The notes below the pieces were generated by a model. That model made no database searches, was not told where the DNA came from, and saw only the letters and a program-made list of their open reading frames with translations. The position numbers and the translations under genes are program-made. From Paenibacillus sp. Soil750 (lineage in GTDB: Bacteria > Bacillota > Bacilli > Paenibacillales > NBRC-103111): a DNA stretch of 64,000 bases. The DNA is taken from positions 658,126-722,125 of the forward strand of contig NZ_LMSD01000012.1 of the NCBI RefSeq assembly GCF_001428045.1, read 5' to 3'. Numbering within the stretch: position 1 is the stretch's first letter; every line of letters starts with the position of its first letter. Below, in pieces: positions 44,998 to 54,368 of this stretch.

Positions 44998-46776
44998 CTA
45001 TTCTATGACTGGCAGCCAAATATTGACGGTAGTACCTTTCCCAAATTCACTCTCGAAATGCAGCCCATACAGATCGCCAAAATGGAGCTTGATTCTTTGA
45101 TCCACATTTTGCACGCCGATACCACTACCTTTCGCAGTCGTACGATCTTTATGGTATATGTTTTGGATCTCCTCGGGAGACATTCCAATTCCATTATCGA
45201 TGACCTGAAGAAGAATACGATCCCCCTTACGTATACCAGTTATTTGAATATTACCCTTCCCTTCATTATTTCTTATTCCGTGATAAATGGCATTTTCTAC
45301 TAGAGGCTGTAAAATAATCTTGATCAGCTTACAGGAAAGAATACTCTTATCCACATTGATTTCAAAATCCAATTTAGATTTGTACCGCATTTTCTGGATC
45401 GTCAAATAGTTCTTAATATGCTCGATTTCGTTAAAAATAGAAAGGAATTCTTGTCCTTTACTAATGCTTAAACGGAATAACTTTGCTAAGGAAGCTGTCA
45501 TAAGGATAACCTCTTTCGACTTTCCAGTCTCTGCCATCCATATAATTGAATCCAACGTATTATAAAGAAAATGAGGATTAATTTGAGCTTGTAATACCTG
45601 CAACTCGCTCTTTCTTTTTAACTCCTGTTCCTTCACATTTTGCAGCATCAGTTCTTTGATCTCTGTCGTCATTCGATTAAATCGATTACTTAAGTGCCCG
45701 ATTTCATTGGAGCTTTGAATATCAACCTGAATGTCGAAATTCCCCTTCTCTACCTCTTTCATCGAACTTTCAAGATGTTTAATGGGCCTTGAAATACGTA
45801 AGGATAGAATAATAGAGAGCAAAACTACGATGATAAGAAATCCTATACCTCCAAAAAAAGTATACATTTGCAACTCTTTCTTATTGGAGACTAATTCGTC
45901 CACATAAGTGACTCCGACAATTTTCCATCCGGTGCTTTGCGATGTTTTAATCGTGTACATCCGGCTATTTTTACCTTCTGAAGTCACAAAGCTGCTGCCA
46001 GGAGTACGCATAACTTCAGAGATCAATTCAATTTTCTGATTGTTGTTAATCATTTGCTGTTCAGGGTGATAAACAATGTTTCCATTTGCGTCCACAATGA
46101 AAACATATCCCCTATTTCCAAGTTTAATCTTATTGCAAATATCGTTGATGACACTATAGTTCAAGTCTACAAGCAGAACGCCAAGCTTTTCATTCCCGAC
46201 ATCACTACTCAGTTCACGACTTAAGGATATCACTGAATTATAGTCGTTAAGAATCATATTTTGAACATGTGAAGAAGAAATAACGACTTTCCCCTTCGCT
46301 TCAATTGCCTTCTTATACCAGCTTTGCACCGTTGGATTCACTTGTGGATTTAGTTTAATATTTTCATTGTAAGGGATAATCTCCCCATTTGTACCAAATA
46401 TAAGAATCGACGAAATATCCTTTCTTGTATTCAACACAGTATTCAATTGGAAGGATATTTTCTGTTTCAAGTCTTCCTTACCAATAGCACCAAGATATAC
46501 TTGCTTCAAAAGGTACTCTTTAATATCATAATTGGAAAGAACCATTCGCGAAATATTGTCCATATAATTGATGTAACTATCTATATTCGAGCTTACTTGT
46601 CCCATAAGCTGATAGGTATAATCCCGCGAATTTTTTTTCACTGCATCTGTAGAAAGGTGATAAGACATCCATGCAATCACCGTAATTGTGACCACAATTA
46701 AGCATGAAAAAGCGACAGCAATGGTTGACTGGATACTTTTAAAATGAAAAAAGTGCTTGATTCGGTTTCTTACCAT
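44998..46776 (-). CDS. YesM/LytS-type kinase of a three-component sugar sensor
   Basis: A 592-residue membrane histidine kinase. After a membrane segment near residues 18-40 comes an extracellular CACHE-like domain (LLVDLNYSVINDICNKIK, YVFIVDANGNIVYHPEQQ). A second membrane segment lies near 300, then HAMP, the phospho-His in INPHFLYNTLDSI near residue 401, and an ATPase domain with QPLVENAIYHG, DNGIGMS and GIGVQN. It is the last gene of an operon that begins with a sugar-binding lipoprotein. By analogy with xylose-sensing XylFII-LytS systems, the lipoprotein may dock on this sensor domain and report an extracellular sugar, here probably fructose. Confidence 0.92.
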   Translation of the reverse strand: MVRNRIKHFFHFKSIQSTIAVAFSCLIVVTITVIAWMSYHLSTDAVKKNSRDYTYQLMGQVSSNIDSYINYMDNISRMVLSNYDIKEYLLKQVYLGAIGKEDLKQKISFQLNTVLNTRKDISSILIFGTNGEIIPYNENIKLNPQVNPTVQSWYKKAIEAKGKVVISSSHVQNMILNDYNSVISLSRELSSDVGNEKLGVLLVDLNYSVINDICNKIKLGNRGYVFIVDANGNIVYHPEQQMINNNQKIELISEVMRTPGSSFVTSEGKNSRMYTIKTSQSTGWKIVGVTYVDELVSNKKELQMYTFFGGIGFLIIVVLLSIILSLRISRPIKHLESSMKEVEKGNFDIQVDIQSSNEIGHLSNRFNRMTTEIKELMLQNVKEQELKRKSELQVLQAQINPHFLYNTLDSIIWMAETGKSKEVILMTASLAKLFRLSISKGQEFLSIFNEIEHIKNYLTIQKMRYKSKLDFEINVDKSILSCKLIKIILQPLVENAIYHGIRNNEGKGNIQITGIRKGDRILLQVIDNGIGMSPEEIQNIYHKDRTTAKGSGIGVQNVDQRIKLHFGDLYGLHFESEFGKGTTVNIWLPVIE

Positions 46777-46788
46777 TTTTACGCCCCT

Positions 46789-48393
46789 TTACACCATTCT
46801 GCGATATACAGTCGGGGTCATACCCGTCGCTTTTTTGAAAATTAAATTGAAATAATGGGGGTCAACATAGCCTATACGATTTGCGATTTCATAAGTCTTC
46901 AAATCCGTACATTTAAGTAATTCTTTCGCCTTTTCTACACGAATCCGAGTAAGATAACTTATGAATGTTTCTCCAGTATGGTTTTTAAAAATAAGGCTAA
47001 AGTAACTTGTGCTTAGAACCAGATACTTACAAACCATATCCATGGAAATTTTTGCATCCGCATAATTTTCCTTTATATATTCTTCTGCCTTTAAAGCTTG
47101 CATCTTGCAAAAGTTGTTTCTTGTTTCGAGGATGGAACCTGTGGTTTGCAAACAATAATTTTTCAGCCAATCTTCAACTTCATCAAGTGTTTTTAACGCG
47201 TAAATTTCGGTCAAAGGATTGGAAGATGTGCTATGAAGTGTTTCGCGAATCTCAAGCTCATCCAAAACATCCAAAATCGAGACGATTAATTGCTGTATGT
47301 GAATATAACAACGATTCATAGGCAGATAGGATTCCTTAAGATTTTCAATAATTTTCTCAATGATCAATTCTATCTCTTGCTGAGTTCCTGACTTTAAGGT
47401 AGTGTTGAGCTTCCTTTCCCAATGTTTATCGTAAGGAGTTCTTCCACTCATTCCCCCTTCCATATCGCCAAAATGTATGATCCGATTCTTTCCAAGAAAA
47501 AAACGATAATCAAGAGCAAATGAAGCCCTTTTATGAGAATGATGAATTTTATTTAGAGAAGAGCAAATATCTCCCACACCAATAGACACTGTAAACTTCA
47601 GATACTCTCTTACCGATAGGTTGATCTCTTCGAAAATTTGCAGTGCTTCTTCACTGAGCGTTTCCATATTATCGCCAAAGAGGATTACAATTGTTTTTTC
47701 ATTATTGTTTTGGAACACGATCCCCTTCTTTTTTCTTGTAATAATTTCTCCACTAATGTTACACACTGCAAAATAAAGCAGTTCACTCTCGCTTTCGGGA
47801 TAAAATCTTTGCAGTTCCCCATGATCATCTACATCAATCACTGCGACTAAATAATGGCTTCCCGGTAAATCAATATCCAAATAGGCAAGCTTATCCTCTA
47901 GCTTGCTTTCACGTAGTTCTCCTGTAACCAACTGATTCAAGAACCGCTCTCTAACGAGAGGCAAACTCTCTCTTAGCTGCTGCTTAAGCTTGCTTAAATC
48001 CTCCACCTTACGATTCTCATCATCAAGATCCGCCTTTACTTTGGAGAGGATTTGACATAATTCATCAGCTGTATTCGGCTTTAAGATATAATCATGTACC
48101 TTCAGCTTCAATGCTTGCTGAGCATATTCAAATTCATCGTAACCCGTAAGAATAATTATTTTTGTCTGCGGATAATGTTCATAGAGATAGCGTGACACTT
48201 CTAAACCATCCATCAACGGCATGTTAATATCCGTTAAAACCACATCAGGTTGAATCTGTTCAAGGGCCTGGAGCACCTCACGACCATTTTCAAAGTCGCC
48301 AACCACCTCAAATCCCAACTCATCCCAGTTTAAACTATCTCGTATTCCTTCCCTAACGTTATCTTCATCATCCGCAATGATAATCTTATACAT
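46789..48393 (-). CDS. YesN-type response regulator of the three-component sensor
   Basis: A 534-residue regulator starting at MYKIIIADDE (48393); longer upstream frames lack a ribosome site. The receiver has phospho-acceptor Asp55 in VVLTDINMP and the Lys in ILKPNT. A central region of about 270 residues is typical of long YesN proteins (ending in SIGVGDICSSLNKI). The C-terminal AraC domain reads ISMDMVCKYLVLSTSYFSLI and IANRIGYVDPHYFNLIFKKA. It lies between the binding-lipoprotein and kinase genes. The shared promoters A-C are its likely targets because they flank this operon and lack a -35 box. Confidence 0.92.
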   Translation of the reverse strand: MYKIIIADDEDNVREGIRDSLNWDELGFEVVGDFENGREVLQALEQIQPDVVLTDINMPLMDGLEVSRYLYEHYPQTKIIILTGYDEFEYAQQALKLKVHDYILKPNTADELCQILSKVKADLDDENRKVEDLSKLKQQLRESLPLVRERFLNQLVTGELRESKLEDKLAYLDIDLPGSHYLVAVIDVDDHGELQRFYPESESELLYFAVCNISGEIITRKKKGIVFQNNNEKTIVILFGDNMETLSEEALQIFEEINLSVREYLKFTVSIGVGDICSSLNKIHHSHKRASFALDYRFFLGKNRIIHFGDMEGGMSGRTPYDKHWERKLNTTLKSGTQQEIELIIEKIIENLKESYLPMNRCYIHIQQLIVSILDVLDELEIRETLHSTSSNPLTEIYALKTLDEVEDWLKNYCLQTTGSILETRNNFCKMQALKAEEYIKENYADAKISMDMVCKYLVLSTSYFSLIFKNHTGETFISYLTRIRVEKAKELLKCTDLKTYEIANRIGYVDPHYFNLIFKKATGMTPTVYRRMV

Positions 48394-48431
48394 ACATTTC
48401 ACCACTATGCTTTCGAATTTGATAAAGAATA

Positions 48432-49439
48432 TTACCAACCTTTGTAGGTTTCCACATTATCTTGAGTAATCAAGTCAACAGGAATTTTAATTAACGATTC
48501 TACCTTTTCACCTTTTAGAACTTTAAAGCCTTCATCCATTGCCAATTTAATCATTTCAAACGGATACTGTGCTGAGGTTGCAACGAAGCTTTTCTTTTCT
48601 TTAAGCGCACTAACGGCATCTGGCGCTCCATCTACACCAACAATAAACATTTCTTTGTCCCGACCTGCTTGTTCAACAGCAATTTTAGCACCAACTCCAG
48701 AAGGATCATTCGTTGCAAATACAACGTCAATCTTTCCTTTTCCTTTGACTTGTAAAATGGTTTCCATCAATGTAACCGATGTTTCACGGTTACCAAACCC
48801 ATTCTGTTTAGCAACTACCCTAATTCCTGGAGTCGCTTTAATTGCTTCTTCAAATCCATTGATACGATCCGTTACAGCAGATACAGGAGGACCATCAATG
48901 ACAACAACATTTCCTTTTCCATTTAAACGCTTAACAATATATTCCCCTGCTAATTTTCCGGCAAGAAAGTTATCTGAGGTTACAACCGTGTTCACACCTC
49001 CATCAGCACCTACGTCAACTGCAATGACGGGGATACCCGCCGCTCTAGCTTGGCTAACAGCACCCGCTATACCTTTGGAATCTACAGCATTTAGAAGAAT
49101 TACACTTACTTTTTTTGTAATAAAATCCTCTATTTGAGCTGTTTGCTTAGCCAAATCACCTTCTGCACTTACTATGATTACATCAGCACCATGCAGCATA
49201 GCACCTGCAGTAGCACCTTTGGACATCGCGACGAAGAATGGATTACTTAAATTTTGTAAAGTAAATCCTACCACTACTTCTTGCTCTTTTTTTGCCGGTA
49301 CTGCTTTTTCTGTTACTAAAGGTGCAAACGTTTCTTCAGATGTTTCTGAAGGTTCCGTTATTTTACTTGAAGAGCATGCGGTAAGTGTAACCCAAGCAAC
49401 GGCAATTAATATAAACGATACTACTTTAATACTTTTCAT
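48432..49439 (-). CDS. RbsB-like sugar-binding lipoprotein of the sensor operon
   Basis: A 335-residue lipoprotein (lipobox LTAC, Cys22) with the type I binding-protein fold. It is a close paralogue of the CUT2 importer's binding protein: both share VSAVTDRI, VDGxPDAV and the C-terminus YKGW. Here no permease or ATPase follows. The next genes are a YesN regulator 38 bases downstream and a YesM kinase. A sensory role instead of transport is inferred. The matching ligand pocket of the importer protein suggests the same sugar, probably fructose. Confidence 0.9.
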   Translation of the reverse strand: MKSIKVVSFILIAVAWVTLTACSSSKITEPSETSEETFAPLVTEKAVPAKKEQEVVVGFTLQNLSNPFFVAMSKGATAGAMLHGADVIIVSAEGDLAKQTAQIEDFITKKVSVILLNAVDSKGIAGAVSQARAAGIPVIAVDVGADGGVNTVVTSDNFLAGKLAGEYIVKRLNGKGNVVVIDGPPVSAVTDRINGFEEAIKATPGIRVVAKQNGFGNRETSVTLMETILQVKGKGKIDVVFATNDPSGVGAKIAVEQAGRDKEMFIVGVDGAPDAVSALKEKKSFVATSAQYPFEMIKLAMDEGFKVLKGEKVESLIKIPVDLITQDNVETYKGW

Positions 49440-49567
49440 ATTAGACTATCCCCTATAATCATTTACCTTCAATTGAAACCTGCCAGTTAAAAAAATAATA
49501 AAGGATGATGCTAAGTTTTCTAAGACTCTGATTGAGAAAAACTTCTATCGAAGTACTTCGTAAACAA

Positions 49568-49592
49568 AACCCCCTTCATCCGTAAGGGGGTT
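49568..49592 (-). terminator. Terminator of the LacI-controlled fructan operon
   Basis: Arms AACCCCCTT and AAGGGGGTT pair over nine bases around a seven-base loop, about 40 bases beyond the GH32 stop, followed by TTTTGTTT on the minus strand. Confidence 0.8.
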
Positions 49593-49633
49593 CTTGCAAT
49601 CTTATCCGCAGCACTTTCTTCTCATAAAAAATA

Positions 49634-51109
49634 CTAATCAAGCAATATGGAATTAAGTGTGTAAATCGTTAATGATTTCACTCTAACAGTACCGTCTTTC
49701 GCGTACATTTTTATTTCTGCTAGTGTTGATAATGGGAAAATTTGATCTGTCATGACACGCTTCCCATCATTTGCAAAAACTTCAATGGACGATCGGTCTA
49801 CGAAAATATGCATTTTAATAATGCCATTCTCCGGTTTCAATACAACACTGTGCTTGCATGCAAAATGTTCATGAAAATCGGTAACTCCAGAACGACTTCG
49901 ATCCATATACAGCAATTGCTCCTGAACGCCATAGCTTACAACCGTTTCTTCTGTCTCGGAGGACCTTAGCTTCAAACCAAAATCTAAGGCATCGCCAATT
50001 TCAAATTCAGCAATAATTTCAAATAAATCGCCGTCAGTTATTGTTATTTCGGAATTGCTCAGCTCGAATGCTGTTCGATCCACTTTATTCCGCCTCTTAG
50101 CCTCCAGCTCGCGGATCGGATTCTGATGGAGTCGGACTCCCTCTGATTCTGTCGCAAGTGTTAGCTCTCTAGGAAGCGTCATCGCCCCTCTCCAATTGGC
50201 AGTTGGAATGATGTTGGCATATTTCCAATTGTTCATCCACCCGATAAACAGACGCCTTCCCTGCTGTTCAGGCACATCTGACCATGTAACGCCTGCATAG
50301 TTGTCTCTCCCGTGATCCAGCCAAAGTAGGGGGGCAGGACATTCCTCAGGAACAAAAGTGTCCCCATTAAAAGCCCCAATAAAATACTGCGTACGGGATC
50401 CTTCAGGAAAGTTAACATCTTCTCCAATACTAACAATAAGCACCCATCTCGTGTTGTTGACGTCCTTGTCGACAGGCAACTCGAATAAATCCGGACACTC
50501 CCAAACGCCGTCATGCGAGCCTTGCCCTAATCCAAATTGACCCGTATATGTCCATTCTTTCAAATTCGGTGATTTGTAGAATCGAACGTAGTCACCCGCA
50601 GCAATGACCATTACCCAGCTTTGCCCAGGTACGTACCAAAATACTTTGGGATCTCGGAAATCAGGAAGAGCTTCCTCCGTAAGTACAGGGTTATTTGCAT
50701 ATTTCGTCCATGTGCGCCCGCGATCCATACTGAACGCAAGACTCTGTCTTTGCCTAATTTGATCCGTCCCTGGTATCGTATCATGATGCGTGAAAATAGC
50801 GACAAGACCCGATTTTCCAGCAAAAAATCCGCTCGTATCATGCTTATCTACCACTGCGCTTCCTGAAAAAATAGCGCCATGTTCATCAGGAGCAAGCGCG
50901 ATAGGAAGATGCTCCCAATGAACCAGATCCTGACTGACAGCGTGACCCCAATGCATAGGTCCCCAAACCGTACTTTCGGGGTGGTATTGATAGAAAAGAT
51001 GATACTCCCCCTCATAAAACACCATCCCATTCGGATCATTCATCCACTGATCTTTCGGTGAGAAATGAAGCTGCGGCCGGAATTGTGTTTGATTGTTAGC
51101 TGTTATCAT
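49634..51109 (-). CDS. GH32 exo-fructosidase, cytosolic
   Basis: A levanase/inulinase-like enzyme of 491 residues without a signal peptide. The nucleophile Asp25 is in QWMNDPNG, Asp153 in DFRDPK and the acid/base Glu204 in VWECPD. The C-terminal sandwich has the pattern HIFVDRSSIEVFANDGKRVM. It would release fructose from imported fructo-oligosaccharides. The start overlaps the fructokinase stop by 14 bases, which couples fructose release and phosphorylation. It is the last gene of the operon and closely resembles the GH32 core of the giant surface enzyme. Confidence 0.92.
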   Translation of the reverse strand: MITANNQTQFRPQLHFSPKDQWMNDPNGMVFYEGEYHLFYQYHPESTVWGPMHWGHAVSQDLVHWEHLPIALAPDEHGAIFSGSAVVDKHDTSGFFAGKSGLVAIFTHHDTIPGTDQIRQRQSLAFSMDRGRTWTKYANNPVLTEEALPDFRDPKVFWYVPGQSWVMVIAAGDYVRFYKSPNLKEWTYTGQFGLGQGSHDGVWECPDLFELPVDKDVNNTRWVLIVSIGEDVNFPEGSRTQYFIGAFNGDTFVPEECPAPLLWLDHGRDNYAGVTWSDVPEQQGRRLFIGWMNNWKYANIIPTANWRGAMTLPRELTLATESEGVRLHQNPIRELEAKRRNKVDRTAFELSNSEITITDGDLFEIIAEFEIGDALDFGLKLRSSETEETVVSYGVQEQLLYMDRSRSGVTDFHEHFACKHSVVLKPENGIIKMHIFVDRSSIEVFANDGKRVMTDQIFPLSTLAEIKMYAKDGTVRVKSLTIYTLNSILLD

Positions 51110-52064
51110 GAATCTTCGTCACCTTTCGTATCTCGTCTAGACTTGGAATCGCCGGGATGGCACCTCTTCGGGTCGTGGTTAAGGCACCTGCTGCATTGGC
51201 GAAGGTGATCAAGCCCTGAATGTCAGATTCGCTCATGGTGTGAACGTCATGATTTGCATCCAGCCATCCGTGAAGAAAACCGCCAAAAAACGCGTCGCCC
51301 GCACCTGTAGCATCTATGGCATCTACTGCATATCCACGAACGCTTCCCGTTCTTTGACCCAAGCGGTAGAAAGCTCCTTTTTCTGCTAGTGTTATTAAGA
51401 TGACCGAAGTACCAAAGGTCTCATATAGCATGCGTGATCCCTCTTCAAGATCCGTAACACCCGTTAGGAATATGAGCTCTTCTTCGGATAATTTCACGAA
51501 GTCAGCATAAGCCAACCCAAACTCCATCATACGTTTGGCGTGTTCCAAATCGTCCCAAAGCGGAATTCGCAAATTAGGGTCAAACGATATCTTGCAGCCA
51601 TTTTCCTTGGCGAAAAGGAGTGCTTTCTTTGTCGCGGAAGCTGAGGGTTCATTCGTCATAGACAACGAACCAAAGTGAAACAACTTTGAATCTGCGATTA
51701 AATCCAAGCGTACTTCATCTTCTGCTAGCAGGGTATCAGCTCCCGGTTTACGATAAAAGCTAAAGGAACGGTCGCCACTTGCATCTAATTGAACAAAAGC
51801 CAGCGTCGTATTTGCTTCCTTGCTCATTACTACGCCCTGCGTATGAATACCGCAATTTTCTAGCGTATCCACTAGAAACTGTCCGTGATTGTCAGCTCCT
51901 ACTTTACTGATGAAGCCAGTCCGTTTGCCCCACTTGGCTAATGCAGCCAGCACATTGGCTGGCGCGCCTCCTGGATTGCGTTCAAATAAAACATATCCTA
52001 AATCTGACTGCCCAGCTGGTGTGAAGTCGATTAACACCTCACCTAATGCAACGATATCATACAT
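51096..52064 (-). CDS. scrK: Fructokinase (PfkB/ribokinase family)
   Basis: A 322-residue kinase that phosphorylates fructose to fructose-6-phosphate. Family patterns are the N-terminal GEVLIDFTP, the substrate-binding NPGGAPANVLAALAKWG, and the C-terminal DATGAGDAFFGGF with the catalytic Asp. It lies between two GH32 genes, so it handles fructose released in the cytosol. A cytosolic fructokinase fits ABC-mediated uptake of free fructose; no PTS gene is visible in the window. Confidence 0.92.
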   Translation of the reverse strand: MYDIVALGEVLIDFTPAGQSDLGYVLFERNPGGAPANVLAALAKWGKRTGFISKVGADNHGQFLVDTLENCGIHTQGVVMSKEANTTLAFVQLDASGDRSFSFYRKPGADTLLAEDEVRLDLIADSKLFHFGSLSMTNEPSASATKKALLFAKENGCKISFDPNLRIPLWDDLEHAKRMMEFGLAYADFVKLSEEELIFLTGVTDLEEGSRMLYETFGTSVILITLAEKGAFYRLGQRTGSVRGYAVDAIDATGAGDAFFGGFLHGWLDANHDVHTMSESDIQGLITFANAAGALTTTRRGAIPAIPSLDEIRKVTKIHDNS

Positions 52065-52100
52065 CGCTCTCTCTACCTCCCGATATGCTCTTCCTTTTTT

Positions 52101-54344
52101 CTACACCGACACTTGAAATGCCGGTTTGATCTCCCACATTTGCATGGATATGATTCGAATGTCTCGCTCCCCATGCAAAAGTAAACCTAACGCGTCCAAC
52201 CTAGATGGGTAGGCGCGTGTCGTTAAGGATTTTTGCCCGTTAGCGTAAGCCTCGATTAATGAACGATCAACAAACACCCGCAAATTCAGTGGTTCTCCAT
52301 GGAGTTCAAGCAAACCCTCTTGAATGCCTGTCGTTCGTTCACGCACATCTAACGTTGATTTATTACGATTCACGCCAAGCCGCTCGCGATCCTGATCATA
52401 GAATAGAACCGTCTCCTCTTCCCCATCCGGTGTTCGTCTGACCGAAATTCCATATTGGTGCACGGCTCCTGGACCAAAGGTTAGCTCGATCTCAAATGAA
52501 TCATTCCGTATGTGCTGCAAGCACTCATTGGCTTCATCTAACCTAACATTTTGTAAGTTCAGAAGCTGCGCGCCCCGGAGTTGACGCATCTCCTCGAAAG
52601 GTTCAATCCCGAGCTGCCCATCCTCCCGCATAGTCAAACTGATCGGCATGCCGGCACCGTGCGACCAACCACAATCGTAATCGATTTCTGGTGTTCGCTC
52701 ACCTTGAGCAATCGTAAACAGCAGCGATCTTCCTGTTACAGGATCAACCATGCCGCTTGGGCCAGTGAAATGGAAATCACCTACATCCATGAGCCTTGGT
52801 TCTTCATGATCAGGGATAAAGTGGAAACGGCTGCTATCCCACTCTCCTATCCAATAATTCACTTCTACTTTTGCTTCTGGCCCCCATGGGCTTATTAGCA
52901 AAATATGTTTACCTGTTTCCTGGCCATCACGCTTTAACGGCAGCAGTACAGGAAGCTCCCATACAACCCCAAGGTAGGGGTATTGCTCGTAATTGCTTAC
53001 ATACAGGGGACCTTCTAACTCCCAATCGGTTAAGTTCTCTGAGCGGTAGACCATCGCGGTACCGCCTTTCCCCTCAATTCCCGTACCGACGAGCATAATC
53101 CATGTATCATTTTCTTTCCAAACAAAGGGATCCCGGAATTCACCAAAGTATCCTATTCCAGGCTTCTGAACAACAATTGGCTCAGAATGTTTCACCCATT
53201 TTTTCAAATCTAGATCCCCATCCTGCGGATAAGTCGTATAAGCCAGACCTACCGATTGATTTGGAGAATAAGCGTAATTCCCTGCTGTATAAAATAAGGT
53301 CGGATATCCATTTTCATCATACGCCGCACTGCCTGACCAGATCCCGTCCGGATCTATACCGGGCTCTGGCGCTAAAGCAACCGGAAGATCTCGCCAATGA
53401 ACCAAATCCTCACTCACCCAATGTCCCCAATGGATATAATGCCAGAAAGGGCCATTCGGATTGAACTGGTAAAACAAGTGATAGAGCCCATTAAAATAAA
53501 TAGGCGCATGCGGTTCATTCATCCAATGACCCGGTGAAGTCAAATGGTACTGCGGACGATGCCGATCCTGAGCAAAGTTAGCTCTATGAATGGCCAGATG
53601 TTCGTAAGGAATAGCTGGTACAACCCCGCCGTGTTCGCTTAAATAATCCCGGTATGATCTTGCGATATCCTCCTCAGACATCGAAAGATCATAGAGACGA
53701 AGCTCATCCATCAATCCGTCGAACATATTCATAGTAAAGGCTTCTGCTAAGATAACCCCTTTATTATTTCGTCCTATTAACAAATCTTCCGTACTTGCAG
53801 TAATCCCTATATCCTTCTTTGAAAGCTGCTTTTCGGCAACCTTACAACCATTTAAATATAGCTTCATAAGACCTGTTAAAGCTTCGTACGTAGCAGAGAC
53901 AAAGGACCACGCTCCCTTAGGGATCGGGTGATCATAGCACCAGAGCTCCACCCACTCTTTGCCTAACGCTAGCTGGAGTGACCAAGACCCATGACGGGAT
54001 AATCCAAATACATAACCCTCGCAGCGTTCTCTGTCATGTTGATTCACGACCGCTGCTAGGCGCTGCTCATCTCCGAAGTCATAGCTGCGTGGAGCTATCC
54101 AAGTGGTAATCGTCAACGATTTCGACAACCTTGGACTTTGGTCTACTGAGCGCTGCAGCCATGTTGAATAACCATCAAATAACAGGGCATATCCGCGAAT
54201 GCCTTTCCGCCAAACCGGATCTTGCGGAGGCTGAAACCGGCCTTTGGCAAGCGCATAATGAATTTGATCCCAACTACTCGTACTTCGCTCATGCGCTATA
54301 CACCCCTGCCCCTCATCGAAGGACCAATAGGCAATAGGTTCCAT
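52101..54344 (-). CDS. Cytosolic LamG-GH32 enzyme of the Glu-nucleophile clade
   Basis: A 747-residue enzyme with no signal peptide. Residues 1-230 form a LamG/concanavalin-like domain, and residues about 260-745 GH32. The motif usually read WMNDPNG is WMNEPHAP here, so Glu277 replaces the nucleophile Asp. EFRDPF (Asp405) is normal. The acid/base region is VWELPVLL (Glu463) in place of the usual WECPD. The secreted enzyme at 33388-37437 has the same changes and domain order. Both are otherwise well conserved, so activity with altered specificity is more likely than decay. AGGAGG precedes the ATG. It follows the binding-protein gene after 24 bases in the LacI-controlled operon. Confidence 0.88.
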   Translation of the reverse strand: MEPIAYWSFDEGQGCIAHERSTSSWDQIHYALAKGRFQPPQDPVWRKGIRGYALLFDGYSTWLQRSVDQSPRLSKSLTITTWIAPRSYDFGDEQRLAAVVNQHDRERCEGYVFGLSRHGSWSLQLALGKEWVELWCYDHPIPKGAWSFVSATYEALTGLMKLYLNGCKVAEKQLSKKDIGITASTEDLLIGRNNKGVILAEAFTMNMFDGLMDELRLYDLSMSEEDIARSYRDYLSEHGGVVPAIPYEHLAIHRANFAQDRHRPQYHLTSPGHWMNEPHAPIYFNGLYHLFYQFNPNGPFWHYIHWGHWVSEDLVHWRDLPVALAPEPGIDPDGIWSGSAAYDENGYPTLFYTAGNYAYSPNQSVGLAYTTYPQDGDLDLKKWVKHSEPIVVQKPGIGYFGEFRDPFVWKENDTWIMLVGTGIEGKGGTAMVYRSENLTDWELEGPLYVSNYEQYPYLGVVWELPVLLPLKRDGQETGKHILLISPWGPEAKVEVNYWIGEWDSSRFHFIPDHEEPRLMDVGDFHFTGPSGMVDPVTGRSLLFTIAQGERTPEIDYDCGWSHGAGMPISLTMREDGQLGIEPFEEMRQLRGAQLLNLQNVRLDEANECLQHIRNDSFEIELTFGPGAVHQYGISVRRTPDGEEETVLFYDQDRERLGVNRNKSTLDVRERTTGIQEGLLELHGEPLNLRVFVDRSLIEAYANGQKSLTTRAYPSRLDALGLLLHGERDIRIISMQMWEIKPAFQVSV

Positions 54345-54368
54345 GGTTGGATACCTCCTGATTTCTCA

